From Vulcanisaeta distributa JCM 11216 (GTDB lineage: Archaea; Thermoproteota; Thermoprotei; Thermoproteales; Thermocladiaceae): a stretch of 64,000 nucleotides of DNA. Within the stretch, counting starts at the first letter, position 1. Each line of letters begins with the position of its first letter. Below, piece by piece: positions 21,420-31,510 of this stretch. The stretch spans positions 62,001 to 126,000 of the forward strand of contig NZ_BBBI01000001.1 in the NCBI RefSeq assembly GCF_001315985.1, written 5' to 3'. The translations under genes were made by a program, and so were the position numbers. The notes under the pieces were generated by a model. The model made no database searches and was not told the DNA's origin. It saw only the letters and a program-made list of their open reading frames with translations.

Positions 21420-22865
21420 GTGACACTGATGAGCAATAATTCGGCAGAGTCTTTGAAGACCGTTATTGAGAGGAGCTCCGTCGAGGAACTGCTCGGCCCA
21501 GAAATGGAGTTTGTCCCTTGGGAGGCCGTGATTAAGGGCAGGATAACGAAGGATATGATTGAGGAAATAAGTAGGATTAAGGGTGAGCCTGATTGGATGA
21601 GGAGGCTTAGGCTTAGGGCCCTGGAAATGTTCGAGAAATTACCGGAGCTAAGTGGTTACCAATTAAGGAGGAGATAGACCTGGAGTCCCTGGTTTTATAC
21701 GCGAAGCCGAGCGTTGAGAGGGCAAGGTCATGGGATGACGTGCCCAAGGAGATCAGGAAGTATTACGAGGCATTGGGAATGCCCGAGCTTGAGGCCAAGG
21801 TATTAGCTGGATTGCTTGGTCAATTCGACTCTGAGGTTGTTTATTTGCATGTTAAGAAGTACCTTGAGGAGAAGGGCGCTGTGGTGACTACGATGGACGA
21901 GGCCGTTAAGAAGTACCCAGACATTGTTAAGCAGTACTTCGCAAGGATATTCCCACCCGGTGAGCATAAGTTCGCCGCATTACATGTGGCGTTGTGGAGT
22001 GGTGGTACCTTCGTCTACGTACCGCCAGGCGTTAAACTTGATATGCCAATAGAGTCCTTCTTCCTAATAGGTAGTTCTGGCGAGGGTCAATTTGAGCATT
22101 CATTAATAATTGCCGATGAGGGTGCAAGTGTTGAGTGGCTTGAGGGTTGTGCAGCCCCCCCGTTTACAGGGGCTTCAGTTTTCACGATGGTATGGTAGAG
22201 GGTTACGCGGCAAGGAATGCCCACCTGAGGATCAATACAATACAGAACTGGAGTAGGAACATAATCAACTTTAACAATAAGAGGGCTGTGGCCATGGAGA
22301 ACGCGACAGTTGAGTGGGTTGAGGGTAGCCTCGGTAGTAAGGTTAGCTATACATACCCAAGCACTGTGCTTAAGGGCGAGGGCGCTAAGACAAGCATCAT
22401 AGGCGTGACCATAGCTAACGGCCCATTCTGGAAGGAGAATGGGGCTAAGGCATACCACGACGCGCCAAGGACGTCAAGCAAGATCGTTAATAAAAGCGTA
22501 AGTATAAATGGAGGTACCGTAGTCTATAGGGGGCTTGTCTATGTTAGGGAGGGCGCCAAGTACGCAAGGTCCTCGGTATCATGCGACTCATTAATCCTTG
22601 ATGATAGGTCCAGGGCCTACACAATACCCCCCATGACCAAGTTTTTGAGGAGAGTGCTACGGTGACTCACGAGGCATACACGGGTAGGATTAGTGAGGAC
22701 AAACTATTCTATCTGCGTAGTAGGGGTTTTGATGAGGGAACGGCTAGGAGCCTAATCGTTCTCGGTTTCATACAGGACATAACCGTTCGCCTACCCACGG
22801 AGTATGCAATGACACTAAATAGGGTCATAGAGCTCGAATTCGGTAAGTTATCTAAGGTAGGATGA
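21420..22865 (+). CDS. sufB: SufB-family Fe-S assembly protein, second copy
   Basis: Paralog of the preceding gene with the same domain order; it keeps the SVSCDSLILDD cysteine motif and the LFYLRSRGFDEGTARSL end. Pieces are 21420-21677, 21740-22198, 22147-22665 and 22662-22865 (about 481 residues joined); breaks near 21665, 22160 (C7 run) and 22640. The N-terminus differs from copy 1 before residue 30. Both copies look functional apart from the frame breaks shared by all genes here. Start GTG 21420 fits the TATA box; ATG 21429 is in the same frame. Confidence 0.87.
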
Positions 22866-22901
22866 CTTAAAAGGACCTTGTTAATACCTAGGTGGTCTTG
22901 A

Positions 22902-24099
22902 ATGAGTAAGTGGCTTGTTGAATTAAAGTTAAGGGCTCGGGAGCTTGCTCAGAAAATACCGTACCAACAAATTAGGGATTCACCGTCAGTTAAGTACTAC
23001 ACGGATTGGAATGCCTTTGAGAAGTGTGTCGACCCAAGCATTGAAGAATTATCTAAATACTCTACTACGATGAATATACCCTATGAATTAAATATAGCCT
23101 CTATAAACGGTAATATGAGTATCGCGAAGGTTCCCAACGGCGTTAATGTAATGAGCATCAACGAATTAGGTGATGAATTCGGTAAACTGCTATTTAAGTC
23201 AATGGATATTTCGGAATCAAGGGCTCTGGCTCGGCATGTGGCTAACCTAATCAATGGAGTTTACGTTGAAGTAAATGATGACTTAAGGGAACCACTTAGA
23301 ATAGGCGTTACAGCATCAACGCCAAGGCCGGTATTACTACCTACTCATTACACGGTTTTAATAAATGACGGAGTCACGGCATCACTCAGTATCTTCATAC
23401 ATGGCTTTGGTGGTTGTCCATCAACCACGGTGGAGATTTACCTGGGCAGAGGCTCTAGGCTGAATGCATTATTCGTGAGTACCCATGAGCAGGTACCCAC
23501 CTACTCGTTGATTAAGGTAATAGCTAGTGATGACTCATCAATAACGGCTAGAACACTAATCATGGGGGGGGTTCCATGAATCACCATAGGGAGGACTACC
23601 TACTACAGGGCAGGAAGAGTGACCTAAATCACCTGGGCCTTGAGATTGGTCATGGCGCATCAAGGATTGACTATCAGGTAAATGCAATCCATACAGGCGA
23701 GCATGGCACAAGCTATTCGAAGGTACTGGCATAGCCAGGGATAAGTCCTTCATAATACACAGGGCCCTCGGCAGGATAACGGAGGGCGCCAAGTGGAGTG
23801 ATACGAATGTTGAGGGTAAGGTCTTTGTAATGAATGAGGGCGCCTACGCAGCCTCAGTACCGATAATAATGGTCGATACCGGCGATGTTAATGGCGCGAG
23901 ACACAGCGCAGCAGATGCATCACCAGATGAGGACCAAGTCAATTACCTTAGACTCAGGGGGGGTATTAGTAAGGATGAGGTCACTGACTTAATAATACAT
24001 GAAATCGTTTCCCAATTCATGGATTCACTACCAAGCGAGTTCGTTCATGACGCCGATATCATAAAAACGCTGGTGATGGGTAAGTTGTTGAGGCAGTAA
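22902..24099 (+). CDS. sufD: Fe-S cluster assembly protein SufD
   Basis: Partner of SufB in the SUF scaffold. The N-terminal part is divergent, but the core shows IDYQVNAIHTGEHGTSYSKV and the C-terminal signature HSAADASPDEDQVNYLRLRGG with ISKDEV, typical of SufB/SufD C-termini. It lacks the SxSCDSLIL cysteine stretch of SufB. Broken near the G8 run at 23565-23572 and again near 23735-23760; pieces are 22902-23579 and 23830-24099 with open frames between. Joined length is about 399 residues. ACTTAAAAGG at 22865-22874 could be its own TATA box. Confidence 0.82.
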
Positions 24100-24103
24100 T
24101 GGT

Positions 24104-24757
24104 TTACCTACGCACAGCCTCAATACACACGAAACCAAACCTCTCGGCTGCATGTAGCTCGACGATCTGCGGTTCCTCGGAATAATCACCAACACCCCTG
24201 GACAGCACGGCCACAGCCTTACCACTCACCGCAAACCCCAGAGACTCCAGTGCCTCCCTTACCTCATTCACGGTATAGAAATGCGCCACTGAGTAAAACC
24301 TGTGGCCCTTCCTGCCTAGTTCCATGTAAAACCTACCATGCTCACTATCCCTAGGTACTACGCAGGTAATGAGCTTACCAGCGGGTTTAAGGACTCTATA
24401 CACCTCGGCAAGGGTCCTTCTCGGGTCGTCCAGGAAACATATTGTCACTATTATAACGGCATAGTCAAATGAGGAATCCCTAAGTGGCATGACCTCCCCC
24501 CCAACGCCAACCACTACATCAACACCCTTATCCCTGGCCAACTTAGCCATCGCCAGAGCGGGTTCTAGACCAATTGGTATCCCAACCCTACCGGCAAAGA
24601 ACCCACTACCAACACCAATCTCGATACCAAGTCCCTTGGGCACCAACATTGATACTGCCCTAATCTCGGACTCGGCGATATCTGCATGCTTCGCGTACCA
24701 ATTATCGTAGTCCCTGGCATACCTATTAAATATTGATATTGAAGACGTTGTGATCAC
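24104..24757 (-). CDS. Class I SAM-dependent methyltransferase
   Basis: Intact ORF of 217 residues. Motif I GIEIGVGSGFFAG near residue 45, a GLEPALAMAKLA motif II, the PLRDSSFDYAVII region and a YRVLKPAGKL strand mark the Methyltransf_11 group. Substrate cannot be told; small-molecule or quinone methylation are possible. GVGGEVMP probably carries one extra Gly from a C7 run at 24495-24501. It overlaps the upstream PhoU-like gene by 4 bases and converges with sufD, with only 4 bases between them. Confidence 0.8.
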   Translation of the reverse strand: MITTSSISIFNRYARDYDNWYAKHADIAESEIRAVSMLVPKGLGIEIGVGSGFFAGRVGIPIGLEPALAMAKLARDKGVDVVVGVGGEVMPLRDSSFDYAVIIVTICFLDDPRRTLAEVYRVLKPAGKLITCVVPRDSEHGRFYMELGRKGHRFYSVAHFYTVNEVREALESLGFAVSGKAVAVLSRGVGDYSEEPQIVELHAAERFGFVCIEAVRR

Positions 24758-25817
24758 CCATACGTATCGAGCGTTATCTCGGCAATGTCATAGCTATACT
24801 CAGAAACCCTCCTAATACTCTCCACGATCATCATCAACCTACCACCAACATCAACATGAAGCCCACTACCGTAAATAGACTTAATAACCTCAAGGCTCTT
24901 ACCCCTCATGGCCATCCTCCTATCCAAGACCTCCATGCATCCTCAACATCGCCATTGATAAATGCCATAACCGACTCTCTAAGTATATCGGTTGAGTTAA
25001 GGCCAAGCTCGATTATGTCATCAACAATAGGCAACCCACTGAGCCTACAGCACATTTGTCCCGCCTCACCAATTATCTGAGCAATCCTCCAGGCATGATC
25101 ACCGGCTCTCTCTATGGACTTAGAAACCATCAACGCATTCACTAGCTCCCTAGAGCTACTTGCTCCAAGCTTTGAAAGCACTGACTGATCAGTGATCCCC
25201 ATCATGACCAGCCTCTCAATGAGCAGGTAAAGTCTATCGACTTCATTATCCCTATCAATGATATCCTCCGGCCTAGTACTTAATCCCCGCATCATATCCA
25301 GGGAGTCCTTGAGCATGCCAAGTACCGTGAGGGCCATCCTATTTAACAACCTCTTGATTGGTACCTCGGGTATTGGTGTTACAAACCTAAAGACGAGGTA
25401 ATCACTACCCTCCTCAATAACCTCAACCCCCCCAGAAATCCTCTCCCTAACCAACCCCCCCTTAACCTCACCCTTAATGCCTACAAATCCCTTAAACCTC
25501 ACCCTAACCTCATCAATACCCCCCCTAAGGTACTGAGTGATCAACTTCCTAAGCACGTAATCCGGGCTATCCCTATCGACCTCAATAACATTACTAACGC
25601 CTGAACTACGTATTGAGCGACCCAATGGGATGACTGCTATGTGGTCACCCATAAATCTAAGTAGAACGTACGAACCAGCCTCGATCCCCCCCAACGCCGA
25701 AACCCACTTCTTAGGTATTGTAATGGCTATTGAAGACCTACCCGAAGCCACGACCTTCCTAACCTCCTCCTCAACCACATGCTTCAAACGCAAACACTTA
25801 ATTAATCTTATCAGCAA
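24754..25817 (-). CDS. AbrB-PhoU domain phosphate-uptake regulator
   Basis: N-terminal AbrB/SpoVT-like segment (VVASGRSSIAITIPKKWVSALG, about residues 22-45) followed by PhoU-type helical domains with RDNEVDRLYLLIERL and the SIERAGDHAWRIAQI signature near residue 235. PhoU proteins help control phosphate transport; with the AbrB part it may bind DNA itself. The frame breaks near 24920, giving 24906-25817 and 24754-24936; joined about 354 residues. Coupled to the methyltransferase by a 4-base overlap and divergent from the THEP1 gene 11 bases away. No phosphate transporter is nearby. Confidence 0.8.
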
Positions 25818-25828
25818 TTAGGGAGAGG

Positions 25829-26374
25829 ATGCTTAGGGTCCTAATAACAGGGCCACCGGGCGTGGGCAAGACCACCCTCATTAAGCGGTTGGTTGATCAT
25901 GCAAGGTCAATGGGCATTGGAGTTTTCGGCTTCATAACCACCGAAGTTAGGGAAGGTGGTTCTAGGGTGGGCTTTAAGATAGTGGATATTAATAGCGGTA
26001 GCGAGGCTTGGCTGGCGCACGTGAGCCTATTCATAGGTGGGCCAACGGTTGGTAAGTACAATGTCAATCTAAGGGCCATGGAAGATGTCGGAATACCGGC
26101 AATAAGGTCTGCCCGGCTAGGCTCATTGCTTGTGGTTGATGAGATTGGCAAGATGGAGCTAATGCATGAGGGCTTCCTGAGGGCTCTTGAGGAGGTTGTT
26201 AGTGGCGTTCACTTCCTCGGCACGATATACATGGCCTATAGGGCCAATAGGCCCGTGGCATCCTTCGTGAGTAAGTACGGGTTTAAAGTCATTGAACTGA
26301 CGAAAACTAATAGGGATCAAACACTTAATGAGTTAATTAGGGAGTTAGATAGGGTAATTAAGTCAGGGCATTAG
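25829..26374 (+). CDS. Nucleoside-triphosphatase THEP1 type
   Basis: P-loop NTPase of 181 residues, intact. Walker A GPPGVGKTT at residues 8-16, Walker B VVDEIGKMEL near residue 105, and the internal GFITTEVREGGSRVGF stretch that defines the THEP1 family, first studied from Aquifex. These enzymes hydrolyse NTPs; their cell role is not settled. It starts 11 bases from the divergent PhoU-like gene. Confidence 0.88.
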   Translation: MLRVLITGPPGVGKTTLIKRLVDHARSMGIGVFGFITTEVREGGSRVGFKIVDINSGSEAWLAHVSLFIGGPTVGKYNVNLRAMEDVGIPAIRSARLGSLLVVDEIGKMELMHEGFLRALEEVVSGVHFLGTIYMAYRANRPVASFVSKYGFKVIELTKTNRDQTLNELIRELDRVIKSGH

Positions 26375-26477
26375 GTATTGAGTTAATAATTACTTAGGTA
26401 ACAATTGCAATAACATATGTAGTCAAGGCCAAGGCCCTTGGGATTAATTAAGGGCATTAATGATAGATACTACGTAA

Positions 26478-27582
26478 TTAAATGCCGTACTCACGGACCA
26501 GCCTAGCCATATACTCGTCAATAACCTCGTAAATATCTCGCCCAACCTCCCTAACCATGTACATATTAACCAAGGTCTTTAAGCTCGTTGTGAAGGTCTT
26601 ATCATCTATTGAGTGTCCAATCAGGGATTCAGCAAGTCTCTTAATCTCAACCCACCTAGCCCTACCTAACGTGGCCAAAGCCCTGTAAATGACAAGCTCG
26701 TACCTTCCCAACCCACTGAGCTCATCCTTAATAACCTCCCTGGCAATATCTCTTAGGGCATTCATGGCCTCTAAATGGTTCTTACCACTTGATCTAAGGC
26801 TTCCATAATATGTTAACCAACCAACAATACCGTCAAGCTCACCCACTGCATCCTCAATCTCAACATCACCGATGCCGATACCACAATCCCTCAAACCAAC
26901 CCTCAGAAACTCCATGGACTGCTCCCTGGTAAAGCTTAAGCTCAAACCTAATCAATGGCCTACCCAGGGACTCAGGACTCCTCATTATTAATCGTGTAGT
27001 ACCAATGAGTGAACCACTAAATACAAACCTAACCCTAGATTCGTTATAGTCTAACGGAAAGAAGCGCGGGGAGTTTTGGACTAATTATGTTCTGAACCTC
27101 ATCAATGGCCAACACAACCCTTATGCCCAAGTCCTCGGCAACCCTATCCACGGCCTCCAATAACGACGTAAATACAGCCCTACCTCTACGCCAGGTTATG
27201 GATACACTCAGGGGCTGCATGCCTATTGAGATGCCATCAATATTACATAACAAACCAATTAATTTATCCTTAAAGCTAGACCTCTGCTGTAGGAAGTTTG
27301 TTAACGCCTGTGAGAACCTCAGTCATGAAACCTCTAATGTTCACTCCCCCCCTCATTAAGTATAATCCTCCTAGCATCAATTAGTGTATGCGGTATTCCA
27401 TAACTATTTAAGAAACTCCTTAAGAGACTCGACTTACCCATCCTCCTAATGCCTAGTATTACTGCGATCCTACCATCCCTATAGCACGCGATCAATTTGT
27501 TAAGTTCGTCCCTAAAATCATATAACTCCTCAATACATTCCTTGGGTCTTAAATCGAAAAAGCACTGGTATACTACCAGCAA
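26478..27582 (-). CDS. Archaeal ATPase (ATPase_2 / AAA family)
   Basis: P-loop ATPase of the group abundant in thermophilic archaea. The N-terminal piece (27334-27582) has FDLRPKE, a pre-Walker region and Walker A GIRRMGKSSLL; the middle piece (27044-27253) has Walker B VVLAIDEVQN; the C-terminal piece (26478-26945) is a winged-helix-like region ending in YEVIDEYMARLVREYGI. The three pieces are in different frames, with breaks near 27335 (C7 run), 27050 and 26945. Joined length is about 367 residues, the family norm. Often linked to mobile or defence islands, but no such context is visible. It could be genuinely decayed rather than misread. Confidence 0.72.
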
Positions 27583-28010
27583 TAATTTAGATACTTACTT
27601 CTATCGAGGCGCTTTGGCATAAATTATAATTAATGACTTGACATAAGAAGAGTTTATATTTGAGGTTACATTAACTTATATAATTAAACAATTACAATTA
27701 TTCTCTTAATTTGGTTAAGTTATATTTTACATATATACCTTATGAACCTTATTTAACGCAGGTAAATTATTAAGGGCATTCTCTGTTCTTAGTGCTAATA
27801 ATAGAAGGAGTATTCATGTAATTTAATAATCACAATCCTAACCATAATGCTTACATTAATACCCAAATCATTCTAATTATTTTACATTAGCGTTATTATT
27901 GCCACGTATTTCGATTATTGTTTCATTTAATTATTTGTTTAAATAATTTGGTTCGTATTTCCCCTGTTTTGATGGGTTAGGTTTAAATATTGTTTAAAAC
28001 AAGCGTCTTC
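27583..28010. other. A/T-rich intergenic region, no gene recognised
   Basis: About 430 bases, much richer in A/T than its surroundings, with no ORF of note. It holds upstream sequence of the ATPase gene on the left and the TATA box of the metallophosphoesterase (27981-27990) on the right. I saw no repeat array, tRNA or clear origin-type repeat, though A/T-rich blocks such as the one near 27920-27955 stand out. Confidence 0.4.
27981..27990 (+). promoter_or_regulatory. TATA box of metallophosphoesterase gene
   Basis: GTTTAAATAT is centred 25 bases before GTG 28011, favouring that start over the TTG at 27990. Confidence 0.55.
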
Positions 28011-29017
28011 GTGGGTAGATTAAGGATCTTGCTTGTTTCGGACCTGCATGGTTCCAGTGTGGCTTATGGTAAGTTGTCTAATGCCATTAAGTTCTATAAG
28101 GCCGATGTGGTGGTCTTTGCGGGTGACCTCACTGGTAAGGCCCTGGTGCCTATTATTCGGGATGATGGTTCCTTCAGCCTTGGTTCTGGCGTTAGTAAGT
28201 ACTTGGTTAATGTCTTCGGTGATGTTAAGGCTGTGGGTGATAAGGACCTTGACAAGGTGGTTAAGGACCTGAGGGGGGGCAGGGGGGGTTATTACCCGCT
28301 TGTTACTGATAAGGCTGGTTACGAGGAACTAGCCAGTAATAGGGACAGGGTTAGGGAGACCTTTATCAAACTCATGATTAATGCCCTGGAGGAGGACCTG
28401 GGCAAGGTGGTTACTAGGTACAGGGAGGCCGGCGTCAAGTTATTAATGATACCTGGCAATGATGATTATCCTGAAATTGCGGATTACGTGAGGAAGCAAG
28501 CCTCTGATATATTAATACCGATTGATGAGGATGTTGTTGAGCTCAACGGTTACTACTTCCTGGGCTTCGGATACTCAACACCAACGCCCTGGAACACGCC
28601 CAGGGAAGTCAGTGAGGAGGAACTTAGGGCGAGGGTTGAGAGACTAATTGGTAATGTTGATCAATCCAGGCTCAGCAGATTGATCATGGTTATTCATGAC
28701 CCACCATATAATACGCTCATTGACCAAGCCTATCAATTAAGCAAGGACTTTAAACCCATGATTAGGGGTGGCGAGGTTTTGAGGACACACGTCGGTAGTA
28801 AGTCCGTGAGGGCCTTGATTGAGGAGTACTCACCGTTAATGGGCATGCATGGCACATACATGAGGCGCCCGGCATTGACTACGTAAAGAGCAATGCTGGT
28901 GCCAAGGTGCCCGTCATCAATGCAGGTAGTGAGTACTCGGAGGGCGTGCTCAGAATGGCTTACCTAATAATTGAGGATAATAAGTTAAAGAATTACTTCC
29001 TAATTAGGGGGGGTTAG
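28011..29017 (+). CDS. Calcineurin-like metallophosphoesterase
   Basis: Two-metal phosphoesterase of unknown substrate. Motifs in order: SDLHGS near the N-terminus (D-x-H), FAGDLTG, PGNDDYPE, VIHDPP and a C-terminal HGT/HIH stretch. The frame breaks at about 28855-28862, after which the protein continues to GSEYSEGVLRMAYL and ends at 29017; joined length is about 335 residues. Two G7 runs near 28275 and 28285 probably add glycines (LRGGRGGYY). Start chosen from the TATA box. It is followed 38 bases later by an IMPase-family gene with its own promoter. Confidence 0.83.
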
Positions 29018-29023
29018 GTAGGA

Positions 29024-29033
29024 TTTTTAAATA
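29024..29033 (+). promoter_or_regulatory. TATA box of IMPase-family gene
   Basis: TTTTTAAATA is centred 28 bases before GTG 29056, consistent with a leaderless message. Confidence 0.55.
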
Positions 29034-29055
29034 GAGCAATCGAGAGTTAACTAAC

Positions 29056-29892
29056 GTGGAGGTTAACCTTGAATCACTCATTAAGGACCTAGCCGTCAAG
29101 GCCGGCTCGTTCGTTAAATCTAAGTCCAATGACCTTAGCTACAGGCAAATAATGAAGAGGGGTTCAACGGATGTTTCGAGACGCATTGACCTGGAGGTCG
29201 AGGACATGATTATTAAGGATATCGAGAAAGAGGGCTTGAGGGCAGTAATCAGCACTGAGGAGAGAGGCGTTGTTAAGGTCGGCGATGGGGATCCCGAGTA
29301 CGCATTCGTTGTTGATCCATTGGATGGTTCATTAAACTTCGTGCTAGGTATACCGTTCTACTCAATATCGATTGCAGCTGGTAAGTACGGTAACCCATTA
29401 AGATTCAGCGACTTAACGGATGGCGTCGTTTATTACGTCGCAAAGGACGTACTTTACTACGGTGGTTCAGGGGGGGCATTGAGTTCAGGGGGGGTGATGA
29501 TCTTGGCGACCTTAGTGAGGATATTGATAGGCCCGTGATATCACTCTACCTGGAGCCTAATGCGGATGAGAGGTTGCTGCGGGGGGCTTAGGGCTGTTTA
29601 TGATAGGTTTGGTAAGTTTAAGATAAGGAGTTTAGGTGCTGCTAGCCTTGAGATGGTGATGGCGTCGATGGGCAGATTCCTCGCCTTCATGGACCTCAGG
29701 AATAGGCTTAGGATATTTGACATTGCCGGTGCTTACGTGATTTCTAGGGCAATGAAGGTAAATGCTTATACGTTAAATGGTGATGATTTAGGTATTGAAT
29801 TAGTGAGTGGTGATAGGAGATTTAGTGTTGTGGTTAGTAGGAATGGTGAGTTCATTAGGGATTTCCTTAGTTTGATGGGGGGGGTTAAGTGA
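29056..29892 (+). CDS. Inositol monophosphatase / fructose-1,6-bisphosphatase family protein
   Basis: Mg-dependent, lithium-sensitive-type phosphatase fold. The metal-binding signature VDPLDGSLNF is near residue 95, preceded by STEERG with the conserved Glu, and the C-terminal IFDIAGAYVI stretch carries the last metal ligand. Archaeal members often hydrolyse both inositol phosphate and fructose bisphosphate (FBPase IV), so the substrate is left open. Breaks near G7 runs at 29470-29497 and the G6 run at 29581 separate 29056-29538 from 29560-29892; joined about 275 residues. Confidence 0.85.
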
Positions 29893-29961
29893 AAGTTTTG
29901 CTATTCTAATTAGTTAATTAGTTAGGAGGTATTAAATAGGCGTTTACTCACTGTAAAACTG

Positions 29962-30186
29962 ATGAGGATTAGACTAAACCTTGACTGTCCAAGGTGCGGC
30001 GGAGCATTGTTCCTAGAGGAGGATGAAAAAAGCGTGGGCATTTACTGCACCAGGTGCGGTCTCAGGGTTAGTTGGAAGTTACGTGACGCGGCCAGGAGGG
30101 CCATTAAGAACATTGACGGTTCATTAATATTTGATTGGAACTCAGTAATTGATGAGCTGTACCTCGAACTAGCCATTAATCAGTAA
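29962..30186 (+). CDS. Small zinc-ribbon protein
   Basis: 74 residues with two CxxC knuckles (CPRCGG at residue 9 and CTRCGL near residue 30), the spacing of a zinc ribbon, followed by an acidic helical tail. No further homology recognised. Intact, with no long G run inside. It could act in nucleic-acid or protein binding. Function unknown. Confidence 0.65.
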   Translation: MRIRLNLDCPRCGGALFLEEDEKSVGIYCTRCGLRVSWKLRDAARRAIKNIDGSLIFDWNSVIDELYLELAINQ

Positions 30187-30265
30187 TGGGTAATACCTAA
30201 TTCATGGACTAGAAAGATTAATTTAAGCTGTCACGAAATACCTAAGGAATCCCTGGTGGTTAACT

Positions 30266-30658
30266 TTGTCTGAGGAATTAGCACCGCAATTAAGTAGGAA
30301 ATTGAAGGAGTGGTTACTAGAGCTAGCCAGCAAGCTTAATTGGAGAATTGATAAAGTCCTAGACTCCTACAGACTTGCCCAGCGTTCAGAAATAATCGAC
30401 GTCAGGGATGATGGCAAATCAATAAGCGGCGTTAGGCTTAGGGTACCATCAGAGACCAGAAACGACGTGAATTACTACGTGTCAGTTGGTCCATACGGCG
30501 CAAAGTGCACTTGCGAATCCTCGGTAATAAGAGGCGAGGTTTGTAAACACATAGTGGCCGGCCTGATAATGTGGAACATGCTAAGTGTGATCAAGTATGG
30601 TAAGTGGCTCGACCTCAATGAACTAGAATGGTTGAGACAACCCAAGGATAATGAATGA
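30266..30658 (+). CDS. SWIM zinc-finger protein
   Basis: 130 residues, intact, TTG start. The C-terminal half holds the SWIM pattern CTCESSVIRGEVCKHIVAG (C-x-C ... C-x-H). SWIM fingers occur in small archaeal proteins with Rad51-type recombinases and in helicase-linked proteins; no such partner is adjacent. The N-terminal region (residues 1-70) looks helical and charged. An ATTAATTTAAGC block at 30217-30228 may be the promoter. Confidence 0.75.
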   Translation: MSEELAPQLSRKLKEWLLELASKLNWRIDKVLDSYRLAQRSEIIDVRDDGKSISGVRLRVPSETRNDVNYYVSVGPYGAKCTCESSVIRGEVCKHIVAGLIMWNMLSVIKYGKWLDLNELEWLRQPKDNE

Positions 30659-30783
30659 CTAAAGCCCACCATGCTAGAAAGACAAATGCCCAAAATCAAT
30701 TACCCACAAACTTTGAAAGATAATTCATCGCATTCATCCTCACAGACAGTTAGGGATTAGAAACTTCATAATCAACAACACAT

Positions 30784-31443
30784 GTGGAATACCTAAAGGA
30801 CTTAATGAATACATATGACGCAATCTCAAGAGCCTACACAGAAGCCAGGGAAGAGGGACTACTAGCGAGGACACTACTCAACAACATAAACGACTTAATC
30901 AATGGGTTAAACCTAGGGTTGTACTCGACATCGGGGGGGCAGGCGCTGGCGGTAACCTGAGGGTCACAAGGTCATTTCTAAACGCAGCAATGTACATCGG
31001 CTGCGAATTGAGTCTCGGCATGATAAAAGCAGCGCAGGAACAAATTGATTGGATAAACTGCTCAGCAACGCACATACCAATAAGGCCAGGCTCTGTGGAC
31101 TTAGTTATTTCAATAGCCACGCTACACCACATACCCAAACACCTGGTGAATGCGGCCTTACGGGGGGGTATACACGAATCACTAAGTCCAGGGGGGGCTT
31201 ATTTGTGGCCACCGTGTGGGGGGCTGTAATGAGGCCACGCTTAGGAGATTAAGGCGTATTAATGATTGTGAGGGCTATATTAACTGGAGCTACGGACTTA
31301 ATGAAAGCATTACTAGGTATTACAGGCTCTATAAAAATGATGAGTTGAAGAACGAGGCTTTGAACGCGGGCTTTACTATCATTAGGAATGGAACTATTAG
31401 GTTAGGCAAATTTATTAATTATTACATAGTTTCGCATAAATAG
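30784..31443 (+). CDS. Class I SAM-dependent methyltransferase (frameshifted)
   Basis: Reads MEYLKDLMNTYDAISRAYTEARE from GTG 30784. Motif I is VLDIGAGAGGNLR if the G7 run 30933-30939 is read as four G. The middle part (30990-31229) has a D/N-rich motif III, VDLVISIATLHHIP, typical of Methyltransf_11, and the tail (31216-31443) ends NYYIVSHK. Breaks lie at the G7 runs 30933, 31164 and 31191. The layout recalls archaeal Trm9/ABH8-like tRNA methyltransferases, but that is only a possibility. Confidence 0.72.
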
Positions 31444-31510
31444 GTATATAGCCAATATATAAGTAATGCTTTATTACGTATTTTGCTATAATTACTATGG
31501 GTAGATCGGA

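Noticed and set aside
26478-27582. A defence or mobile island around the ATPase gene
   Set aside because: No integrase, transposase, restriction or nuclease genes are next to it; the neighbours are ordinary metabolic genes.
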